Positions 1 to 5,269 of a stretch of 5,269 bases of DNA are shown one piece after another. The notes below the pieces were generated by a model, which was not told the origin of the DNA, searched no databases, and worked only from the letters and a program-made list of their open reading frames with translations. Source of the stretch: Desulfobacteraceae bacterium (GTDB lineage Bacteria > Desulfobacterota > Desulfobacteria > Desulfobacterales > UBA11574); contig DNGT01000392.1 in NCBI GenBank assembly GCA_003486165.1, positions 365 through 5,633 on the forward strand, given 5' to 3'. A program made the position numbers and the translations under genes. Within the stretch, counting starts at the first letter, position 1. Every line of letters begins with the position of its first letter.

Positions 1-543
1 CATGTTAGATCGTCTTTTAGCGAAGAGGAGGGAACCATGGTTGTTAGTGAAGACGCCGGCATGGAAAGTCTTGTTGTTTCCGCAGTAACACATGACAAAG
101 ATCAAGCCCGTATCACCCTTAGAAAGGTTCAGGACCGACCGGGGGTTGCTGCCCATATTTTTGCGCCCATTTCTGAAGCGGGTATCGTTGTGGATATGAT
201 CATTCAAAATACGCGGGCCGAAGGTCAAACGGACCTTACGTTTACGGTTCCAAAAAAACAGTTTTCAGCTGCTATGGAGATCGAAAAAAAGGTGGCAAAA
301 GAGATTGGAGCAGAAAATGTTCTGGGTGATAAAAACATCGCCAAAGTTTCTGTTGTGGGCGTTGGAATGAAAAACCACTCGGGCGTGGCATCAATGATGT
401 TTAACACACTGGCCAGAGAAAACATAAACATTATGATGATCAGCACATCGGAAATCAGAATTTCCTGTATCATCGAAGAAAAGTATACAGAGCTTGCCGT
501 ACGTGTACTTCATACCGCATTTGGGTTGGACAGAGAAGATTAA
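1..543 (+). CDS. lysC: Aspartokinase, C-terminal part (5' end outside window)
   Basis: Aspartokinase phosphorylates L-aspartate with ATP in the cytoplasm, the first step to lysine, threonine, methionine and diaminopimelate. Only the last 180 codons are here; the frame is open from base 1, so the catalytic domain lies to the left. The first residues ([11 protein letters not shown]) match the conserved junction between kinase and regulatory domains. Two ACT domains follow. The first, about residues 37-100, carries [10 protein letters not shown] and VDMIIQN; the second, about 115-175, carries [11 protein letters not shown] and STSEIRIS. In this family these domains bind lysine or threonine for feedback inhibition and make the dimer contact. 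The protein ends shortly after ACT2, as usual for monofunctional LysC, so no homoserine dehydrogenase is fused. The ATG at 37 is an internal Met, not the gene start, but it has its own strong ribosome binding site (separate entry). Identification is firm; which amino acid inhibits it cannot be read here. Confidence 0.95.
   Translation, partial: HVRSSFSEEEGTMVVSEDAGMESLVVSAVTHDKDQARITLRKVQDRPGVAAHIFAPISEAGIVVDMIIQNTRAEGQTDLTFTVPKKQFSAAMEIEKKVAKEIGAENVLGDKNIAKVSVVGVGMKNHSGVASMMFNTLARENINIMMISTSEIRISCIIEEKYTELAVRVLHTAFGLDRED
26..39 (+). promoter_or_regulatory. Internal ribosome binding site and start in lysC
   Basis: A perfect AGGAGG (26-31) lies five bases before an in-frame ATG (37-39) inside lysC. 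Initiation here would give a 168-residue protein made only of the two ACT domains. In Bacillus subtilis and Corynebacterium glutamicum, lysC is known to give a catalytic alpha and a regulatory beta subunit from such an in-frame internal start, at nearly the same place relative to the GT-linker. The sequence and spacing are seen directly; use as a start is inferred. The Glu-Glu-Glu-Gly codons (GAAGAGGAGGGA) would make such a motif by chance. Confidence 0.5.
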
Positions 544-555
544 TCTCTACGTTTC

Positions 556-651
556 ATGAAAAGATTTGATACTGATCAGCTGATTTTCACCATTGTATTG
601 GCGATTGCCATAGTAGGTGTCCTTATCTACAGAGTTCTTCATCCTTTTTAG
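556..651 (+). CDS. Possible 31-residue single-TM microprotein
   Basis: A short frame starts with ATG 12 bases after the lysC stop and ends with TAG at 649-651. The product has a charged N-terminus (MKRFDTDQ), one unbroken hydrophobic stretch at about residues 9-25 ([17 protein letters not shown]), and a short tail RVLHPF. This is the form of a small inner-membrane protein. No Shine-Dalgarno motif is visible, so translation would depend on coupling to lysC termination. I do not recognise a family and infer no function. In its favour are the clean TM segment and its place between two co-directional genes; against it are its short length, which chance could produce, and the missing ribosome binding site. 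Confidence 0.35.
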   Translation: MKRFDTDQLIFTIVLAIAIVGVLIYRVLHPF

Positions 652-704
652 AAGCTGTTTCAAAGCCTCCTGTTCGATGGTTTGAGCCACAAAAAGAAGC
701 TGCC

Positions 705-1427
705 ATGAAAAAACACCTCATTGCCCTTCTTATTATTACGGTATTCCCGTCATTTCTCATGGGTCGGGTTCAAAAAGACGCCCCTAAATACCAACAGGCA
801 AGGGAAAAAATGGTGCTTTCACAGATCCGTCTGCGGGGGATATCCGATAAAAAAGTGCTAAAAGCCATGTCCGAAGTCCTTCGACACAGTTTCGTCCCGG
901 AAGACCTTGCTTCCCAGGCCTATGCAGACCATCCCTTACCCATCGGTGAGGGACAGACCATTTCCCAACCATACATTGTGGCCCTTATGACCGAAAGACT
1001 TAAACTCAAAGGCCCTGAAAGCGTCCTTGAAATCGGAACCGGCTCCGGCTACCAGGCCGCCGTTCTCGCAAATGTCGTCAAAGAAGTTTACACCATTGAA
1101 ATCAGGAAAAACCTCCATACAAAAGCAAACCAGACACTTCACTCGCTGGGTTACACGAACATTAAAACCCGTCACGCAGACGGCTATTTTGGTTGGCCTG
1201 AGGCAGCTCCTTTTGACTGTATTATGATCACAGCTGCCATCGATCATATCCCACCACCTTTGTTGAAGCAACTCAAAGACGGTGGGCGACTCATTCTTCC
1301 CCTTGGAAACCCGTTCAGCTACCAGAACCTGAGCCTTGTCATAAAACAGGGTGAGGACTATACCGTCAAACAGATTACCGGTGTTCTGTTTGTACCTATG
1401 ACCGGGTATGCCCTTGACCATAACTGA
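705..1427 (+). CDS. pcm: Protein-L-isoaspartate O-methyltransferase with signal-like N-terminus
   Basis: This enzyme uses S-adenosylmethionine to methylate isoaspartyl residues in aged proteins, starting their repair to aspartate. The 240-residue product shows the PIMT signatures in order: [10 protein letters not shown] (81-90, holding the conserved active-site Ser87), SAM motif [17 protein letters not shown] (107-122), acidic Glu132 at the end of the next strand, DCIMITAA (171-178), GGRLILPLG (193-201) and LFVPMTG (228-234). It is about 30 residues longer than E. coli Pcm because of an N-terminal extension: MKKH, a hydrophobic run [16 protein letters not shown], then RVQKD. This resembles a Sec signal peptide or membrane anchor, without a lipobox Cys and with no clear cleavage site. 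The ATG at 705 has a weak purine-rich site (AGAAG, 695-699). An in-frame ATG at 810 has AAGGG five bases upstream and would give a cytoplasmic-length enzyme of 205 residues. The next gene follows after 29 bases, probably in one operon. Family assignment is firm; location is inferred. Confidence 0.93.
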   Translation: MKKHLIALLIITVFPSFLMGRVQKDAPKYQQAREKMVLSQIRLRGISDKKVLKAMSEVLRHSFVPEDLASQAYADHPLPIGEGQTISQPYIVALMTERLKLKGPESVLEIGTGSGYQAAVLANVVKEVYTIEIRKNLHTKANQTLHSLGYTNIKTRHADGYFGWPEAAPFDCIMITAAIDHIPPPLLKQLKDGGRLILPLGNPFSYQNLSLVIKQGEDYTVKQITGVLFVPMTGYALDHN

Positions 1428-1456
1428 ATGTTTCGGAATTTCTACAAATAAACTTC

Positions 1457-3835
1457 ATGATACTTACGGCAGTATTTCTATTATCGCTTTCTGCTCTGTC
1501 TTTCGAAATACTCCTTGTCAGAGTTTTTTCCATCAGTCAATGGAACCACTTGTCTTTCATGGTCATCAGTATCACCCTTTTCGGCTTTGCTGCCGGCGGT
1601 ACATTTTTAAATATCATCGATACCTACAAAAAAGGCTGGGAAAAACATCTTTCCTCCTTTGAAAATATCCATATTTTCACCATCCTTTTTACCATTTCTA
1701 CCATCATCTCATTTATCGTATTAAATCGAATTCCATTGGATTACTTCCGGCTGCCCTTAGAACCTGTCCAAGCCTTTTATCTTTTAACAGCTTATCTTCT
1801 TCTGGCGCTACCCTTTTTTTTCACCGGCCTTGTCATGTCCATTTCGTATGCTTTTATGCCCGAAAAAACCGGTTTTGTATATTTTGCGAATATGGCAGGA
1901 TCGGCATCCGGAGCAATCATTCCGGTTATTTTTCTTCCTTCCATTTATGAAGGGAATCTTATCATTCTCTCCGCACTCATTCCTTTGGCAGTGATCTTTT
2001 TAAAGCACCCGGATCACAACCAACGTCGTATTATAACAAGAAGAAGATACTTTCGCTTGATCTGTATTTGCATTATCATCACTGCAGGAATACTCATTGT
2101 TAAAGGCGGCAACAGCTTTGTCCGGGTGAAACCCTCTCCATACAAGAAGCTCAGCCAGATGCTTTTATTTCCCAACACCCGAATCACCGAAGTCACAAAC
2201 AGTATACGCGGCAGATTCGAGAATGTTGAAAGCCCTCACCTTAGATTTGCACCGGGATTAAGCCTGAAATACGAAGGGTTGCTCCCCGATCAGACGGCTA
2301 CGTTCAAAGATGGAGACAATCCCTTATTCCTATATCAATTAACATCCCAAAACGACGCACAATTCTCAAAATTCACTCTCCCATACAGCGGATACCTTCT
2401 TGTGCCCCATCCAAAGCACATTCTTGTGATTCAGCATGGCGGCGGATCAGCCATTCCATGCGCATTGGCATCCGGTTCAGACAGCATCACCATTGTCGAG
2501 CAACAACCCCAGATCGCAAAGCGTGTTCAGCAACATTATAAACTTCCGGTTATCAACCAAAATTCGAGAACATTTTTAGCTCGATCCGACCGGAGATACG
2601 ACATCATACACATAGAAAACTGGGGAACCTCTCTCCCTGGATCAGCGGCGCTGACCCAGGATTATTTTTTTACCATTGAAAGTTTTACACAATATTTTGA
2701 ACATCTTTCTAATAACGGTGTTTTCATTGTCTCACGTTTACTTTTACTGCCACCGTCAGACGCGATTCGCCTCTGGGCCACTGCATATGAAAGCTTGAGA
2801 TCCCTTGAAATCAAAAACCCTGAAAAACACATCGCTGTTCTGCGCAACTGGAACAGCTTTACCATGATCGTATCTATACCACCTTTTAACGATAAAACCG
2901 TACTAGAAGACGTCTCACGAAATCTAAATTTTGATATTGTCTACCTTCCCGGAATATCGAAAAAAAATGTCAATCGGTTTAATGTTTTCGATGCCCCGTA
3001 TCATTATAACGAGATCAACCGTCTTGCAGAAGCTTACCGGTTGGGAACAGAAAAAACATATTTTGGAAACTACCCCATGGATGTTTTTCCTCAAACCGAC
3101 AACCATCCTTTCCCTTACCGGTTTTTAAAGTGGTCCCGACTGAAAGCGCTTTACAAAATGACAGGGAGCAGATTTTATTCTTTATTCATGTCCGGTGAAA
3201 TTGTCGTTTCCGCTGTTTTAATAGAAGCACTGGGGATATCCATTCTTCTTCTGATTCTTCCCTTTTTTGCCACCTTAAAAGAAACTCGAAAATTCTACTT
3301 CTCCCACATGCTATACTTTCTTGCCGTGGGTTCAGGGTTTATGTTCATTGAACTCTATTTTATTAAAGAATACATTTTTGTTTTTGCCGATCCGGTGATC
3401 AGTTTAACCGTAGTCATTACAGGACTCCTTGTGTTTTCGGCATTCGGCGGCTATTGGTCACAGCGAATCAGTGCTAAAAATTTTCCCATTGCAATCGCTG
3501 CACTTATCGTGATCCTCGTGTGCATGTTCTTCATTTTTAATCCCATGATGCATCGCGTCATACAGCTCAACAAATTCTTACGTTACCCCCTGTCACTGTT
3601 GCTTCTCCTTCCGCCGGGATTCTTACTTGGACTCCCCTTTCCTCTTGGCATGCGATATATTTTGAATCTTCCTGCCCAGCGGACATACGCCTGGACGATA
3701 AATGGATGCGCGTCGGTATTGGCATCCATCGCATCTGCTCAAATCGCCTTGGGTATAGGTATTTCCGCAATCATGATCTTTGCAATTTCAGCCTATTTTC
3801 TGGCATTCATCGCACTTTGTTTCAAAAGGATTTGA
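1457..3835 (+). CDS. Multi-TM spermidine-synthase-like protein (TM-Rossmann-TM)
   Basis: The 792-residue product belongs to the large family of membrane proteins annotated as spermidine-synthase-like. I count about seven TM segments at residues 3-23, 33-53, 71-90, 106-130, 138-160, 167-183 and 200-216. A soluble domain (about 220-575) follows, with a Rossmann core: ILVIQHGGG (322-330), acidic strand end IVEQQ (346-350) and YDIIHIENWG (381-390). The domain ends with the family motif TDNHPF (547-552). About seven more TM segments lie at 582-604, 614-635, 639-664, 676-695, 708-727, 744-765 and 766-787, holding GFMFIEL, GLPFPLG and AWTINGCASV. The Asp motif used by true spermidine synthases (D-x-x-D-P type) is replaced by E387-N388-W389, so ordinary aminopropyl transfer is doubtful. 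The basic loop 184-200 suggests the soluble domain lies outside the cytoplasm. The start at 1457 is the only ATG in reach after an upstream in-frame stop at 1421; no ribosome binding site is seen. Function unknown. Confidence 0.88.
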   Translation: MILTAVFLLSLSALSFEILLVRVFSISQWNHLSFMVISITLFGFAAGGTFLNIIDTYKKGWEKHLSSFENIHIFTILFTISTIISFIVLNRIPLDYFRLPLEPVQAFYLLTAYLLLALPFFFTGLVMSISYAFMPEKTGFVYFANMAGSASGAIIPVIFLPSIYEGNLIILSALIPLAVIFLKHPDHNQRRIITRRRYFRLICICIIITAGILIVKGGNSFVRVKPSPYKKLSQMLLFPNTRITEVTNSIRGRFENVESPHLRFAPGLSLKYEGLLPDQTATFKDGDNPLFLYQLTSQNDAQFSKFTLPYSGYLLVPHPKHILVIQHGGGSAIPCALASGSDSITIVEQQPQIAKRVQQHYKLPVINQNSRTFLARSDRRYDIIHIENWGTSLPGSAALTQDYFFTIESFTQYFEHLSNNGVFIVSRLLLLPPSDAIRLWATAYESLRSLEIKNPEKHIAVLRNWNSFTMIVSIPPFNDKTVLEDVSRNLNFDIVYLPGISKKNVNRFNVFDAPYHYNEINRLAEAYRLGTEKTYFGNYPMDVFPQTDNHPFPYRFLKWSRLKALYKMTGSRFYSLFMSGEIVVSAVLIEALGISILLLILPFFATLKETRKFYFSHMLYFLAVGSGFMFIELYFIKEYIFVFADPVISLTVVITGLLVFSAFGGYWSQRISAKNFPIAIAALIVILVCMFFIFNPMMHRVIQLNKFLRYPLSLLLLLPPGFLLGLPFPLGMRYILNLPAQRTYAWTINGCASVLASIASAQIALGIGISAIMIFAISAYFLAFIALCFKRI

Positions 3836-3860
3836 CACTTAGGCTTGACATCCCTATGCT
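3832..3860 (+). promoter_or_regulatory. Sigma70-like promoter candidate overlapping the stop codon
   Basis: A perfect -35 box TTGACA (3832-3837) overlaps the TGA of the spermidine-synthase-like gene. After exactly 17 bases comes TATGCT (3855-3860), four of six matches to TATAAT. Transcription would start near 3867. A second TTGACA at 3845-3850, seven bases after the first, has no -10 box at good spacing. A transcript from here would meet the terminator-like hairpin at 3888-3911 and then the palindrome. Ten of twelve consensus bases match, but use is unproven. Confidence 0.4.
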
Positions 3861-3887
3861 ATGCGAGCTGTTTTTCCGGATATGTTC

Positions 3888-3911
3888 AGCCTGCGATGTC
3901 TTAGGCTTTTT
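3888..3911 (+). terminator. Weak rho-independent terminator candidate
   Basis: AGCCT (3888-3892) pairs with AGGCT (3903-3907) around a ten-base loop, which one G-U pair can close further. The stem runs straight into a T tract ending at 3911. The five-pair stem is short for an intrinsic terminator, and it lies about 50 bases after the stop of the spermidine-synthase-like gene. The right arm is also part of a nine-base direct repeat, CTTAGGCTT, at 3838-3846 and 3900-3908. It could end the upstream operon or attenuate the promoter at 3832-3860. Confidence 0.35.
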
Positions 3912-3964
3912 AGCAACAACCGGATGCAATACGTGACTTAAAAAATAAATACCATTTTAGCTTT

Positions 3965-3992
3965 TTGAAAACATTACCGCTTCAGGTATAAT
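3965..3992 (+). promoter_or_regulatory. Near-consensus sigma70-like promoter across the palindrome's left edge
   Basis: TTGAAA (3965-3970), 16 bases, then TATAAT (3987-3992): eleven of twelve consensus bases with acceptable spacing. The -35 box lies outside the palindrome and the -10 box inside its left arm. Transcription would start near 4000 and read through the rest of the palindrome toward the MFS gene, giving a structured leader of about 240 bases. The TATAAT is mirrored on the other strand in the right arm, but no matching -35 box is seen there. Confidence 0.45.
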
Positions 3993-4176
3993 TTAATTTT
4001 TGCTGAAAGAACTCGTGAATAAGGGCTCGTAATGAAAGAATCTGCCCGGTCTATTAATAAATGCCTCTGCTCTAACAGGGGTTTCATCCATAAACTTAAA
4101 TCACCTGTGGTTCTTTCAAAACGATCCCTAATCCACTCAAACAGCTTCCAGCCAAAAATTTAATTATACCTGAAGC
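3979..4176. repeat. 198-base imperfect palindrome (MITE-like or long hairpin)
   Basis: The two ends are inverted copies of each other. Positions 3979-4002 match the reverse complement of 4153-4176 at 23 of 24 bases. After a one-base bulge, 4003-4009 matches 4145-4151 at 6 of 7. After a short unpaired part, 4015-4042 matches 4109-4136 at 21 of 28. The centre (4043-4108) holds a small hairpin, 4064-4069 with 4076-4081, with a six-base loop. Arms of this length with intact outer ends and diverged inner parts are typical of miniature inverted-repeat elements, though a structured RNA would look alike. TTTTGAAA occurs on both sides (3963-3970 and 4180-4187), a possible target duplication, but it is offset by eight and three bases. 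There is no transposase, so any mobility would depend on another copy elsewhere. Both strands carry short open frames (see findings). Confidence 0.8.
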
Positions 4177-4192
4177 CCATTTTGAAATCGAT

Positions 4193-4220
4193 TTGTTTCA
4201 AAGGACTAACCCATTACAAT
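4193..4220 (+). promoter_or_regulatory. Weak promoter candidate just before the MFS gene
   Basis: TACAAT (4215-4220) matches five of six -10 bases; TTGTTT (4193-4198), 16 bases upstream, matches only three of six -35 bases. Transcription would start near 4227. That leaves about 11 bases before the TTG at 4239, or about 48 before the ATG at 4275, so if this promoter is used the ATG start becomes more likely. The -35 region overlaps a small inverted repeat (TTTGAAA 4181-4187, TTTCAAA 4196-4202). Confidence 0.25.
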
Positions 4221-4238
4221 AATTAAAGATGGAATCCA

Positions 4239-5269
4239 TTGGATCTCAAGATAAAAAACATCAAACAAAACCCCATGTACCGCTATCTGATGGTGTTGAC
4301 CATCAGTTCGGCAATAGGACTCCAGGCATGGCGAACGCTGTTCGATAATTTTGCCGTTAGAGTTGTTGGTCTGAATGGTGATCATGTGGGAATCATTCAG
4401 TCAGTCAGAGAAATTCCGGGCTTTTTGGCGTTGCTCGCGGTGTTTGTCATTATGTTTATTAAAGAGCATCGCCTGTCTGCCCTGTCCACTCTGATTTTGG
4501 GTATCGGAATAGCGGCCACCGGGCTTTTTCCTTCATTCGGCGGTCTTCTGATAACGACCCTGATCATGAGTTTCGGCTTTCATTATTATGAAACCACCAA
4601 TCAATCTTTGACCCTTCAATATTTTGACAAAAACACGTCTCCATGGGTATTCGGCAAACTTCGCGGACTTTCTGCAGCTTCGAACATCGGAATCGGCATC
4701 TTCATCTATTTGGTTGCCTCTTTTCTGAATTTCACTCAATTGTATCTGCTCATCGGAGGATTGATTGCAACCGCAGGAATATGGGGATTTTTTCAAAACC
4801 CTGTGGATCAAAACATTGTTCCGCAACACAAAAAAATGGTTTTCCGAAAAAAATACTGGCTGTTTTATTTTCTCACCTTTATGGCCGGAGCGAGACGCCA
4901 GATTTTCATCGCATTTGCCGTTTTTTTACTGGTAAAAAAGTTTCATTTTACGGTTCAGGAAGTCACCATCCTTTTTGTCATCAACAATCTGATCAACTAT
5001 TTCATCAGTCCGCTTATCGGCAGATCGATCATTCGCTTCGGTGAAAGGGCCGTGCTTTCTTGTGAATACTTCAGCCTGATATTTATTTTTCTTGCTTATG
5101 CCTTCGTTCAGTCAAAATGGATTGTGGCCGTGCTTTATATACTGGACCACATTTTTTTCAATTTTGCCATTGCCATTCGCACCTATTTTCAAAAAGTGGG
5201 AGATCCGAGGGATATCGCTCCGAGCATGGCCGTGGGATTTACCATCAATCACATTGCCGCCGTGATCCT
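4239..5269 (+). CDS. MFS transporter, N-terminal part (3' end outside window)
   Basis: The frame is open from after a stop at 4224 to the right edge, giving 343 codons of a polytopic inner-membrane protein. Numbering from TTG 4239, hydrophobic helices alternate with short basic loops from residue 16 on. The segment SPLIGRSIIRFGERAVL (257-273) resembles MFS motif A at the start of the second half, after a basic central loop (about 187-205). The ending GDPRDIAPSMAVGFTINHIA (321-340) is a signature I associate with an MFS group common in Desulfobacterota and relatives. The usual length is about 400 residues, so roughly the last two helices are missing. Substrate unknown. I chose TTG 4239 because it gives a basic cytoplasmic N-terminus (MDLKIKNIKQNP) and has GGA five bases upstream; ATG 4275 is the alternative but has no ribosome binding site and almost no N-terminal tail. 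The start is uncertain; the family is well supported. Confidence 0.85.
   Translation, partial: MDLKIKNIKQNPMYRYLMVLTISSAIGLQAWRTLFDNFAVRVVGLNGDHVGIIQSVREIPGFLALLAVFVIMFIKEHRLSALSTLILGIGIAATGLFPSFGGLLITTLIMSFGFHYYETTNQSLTLQYFDKNTSPWVFGKLRGLSAASNIGIGIFIYLVASFLNFTQLYLLIGGLIATAGIWGFFQNPVDQNIVPQHKKMVFRKKYWLFYFLTFMAGARRQIFIAFAVFLLVKKFHFTVQEVTILFVINNLINYFISPLIGRSIIRFGERAVLSCEYFSLIFIFLAYAFVQSKWIVAVLYILDHIFFNFAIAIRTYFQKVGDPRDIAPSMAVGFTINHIAAVI

Noticed and set aside
544..704. Terminator or promoter between lysC and pcm
   Set aside because: I found no hairpin followed by a T tract and no convincing -35/-10 pair, so read-through from lysC into pcm seems likely.
936..1421. 161-codon minus-strand open frame
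   Set aside because: It lies wholly opposite pcm, whose motifs are clear. The translation has no recognisable domain and no gene-like context.
3706..3936. 76-codon plus-strand frame crossing the end of the spermidine-synthase-like gene, including a Cys-containing 26-residue end from the ATG at 3856
   Set aside because: Most of it is an alternative frame of a well-supported gene. The short part after the stop has no ribosome binding site at proper spacing, and four Cys in 26 residues is not enough to support a gene.
3952..4183. CCATTTT at 3952-3958 and 4177-4183 as a target-site duplication
   Set aside because: The left copy is 20 bases from the palindrome edge and a seven-base AT-rich match is likely by chance. 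The TTTTGAAA pair is closer and is mentioned only as a possibility.
4533..4829. 98-codon minus-strand frame
   Set aside because: It is opposite the MFS gene, which continues to the window edge with consistent membrane-protein composition; the minus-strand translation looks like an antisense shadow.
4643..5044. 133-codon plus-strand frame
   Set aside because: It is an alternative reading of the MFS gene; His- and Ser-rich translation without domains, starting inside conserved MFS sequence.
1..5269. CRISPR array, tRNA, rRNA, riboswitch or full insertion sequence
   Set aside because: There are no regularly spaced direct repeats, no tRNA-like cloverleaf that I could see, no rRNA motifs and no transposase gene in the window.

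Overview
The window looks like a chromosomal stretch from a Gram-negative bacterium of moderately low GC content. The protein style fits the Desulfobacterota, especially Desulfobacterales: the aspartokinase C-terminus, the multi-TM spermidine-synthase-like protein with an N-terminal SFEILLVRVFSISQW-type motif, and an MFS protein with the PRDIAPSMAVGFTINHIA signature. This placement is inference from family resemblance, not from a marker gene. All convincing genes are on the + strand.

Layout. Positions 1-543 hold the C-terminal regulatory half of an aspartokinase (lysC), cut by the left edge, with a strong internal ribosome binding site that could start a separate ACT-domain beta subunit. Positions 544-704 hold a possible 31-residue single-TM microprotein. 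Positions 705-1427 encode a protein-L-isoaspartate O-methyltransferase (pcm) with an N-terminal hydrophobic export-like segment. Twenty-nine bases later, positions 1457-3835 encode a 792-residue membrane protein: about seven TM segments, a spermidine-synthase-like Rossmann domain lacking the usual catalytic Asp motif, then about seven more TM segments. Positions 3836-4238 are a roughly 400-base gap with a weak terminator-like hairpin, two good sigma70-like promoter candidates and one weak one, and a 198-base imperfect palindrome. From about 4239 to the right edge is a truncated MFS transporter that lacks only its last few helices.

How the genes may work together. lysC, the microprotein, pcm and the spermidine-synthase-like gene are co-directional and closely spaced, so they may be co-transcribed. 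The gap before the MFS gene probably separates it into its own unit. The most interesting biology is that the two adjacent SAM-fold proteins both appear to face the periplasm: pcm by its signal-like N-terminus, and the membrane protein by positive-inside topology. S-adenosylmethionine is not known to be available in the periplasm. The second item is the long palindrome, probably a non-autonomous mobile element, with a near-consensus promoter across its left boundary and open frames on both strands.
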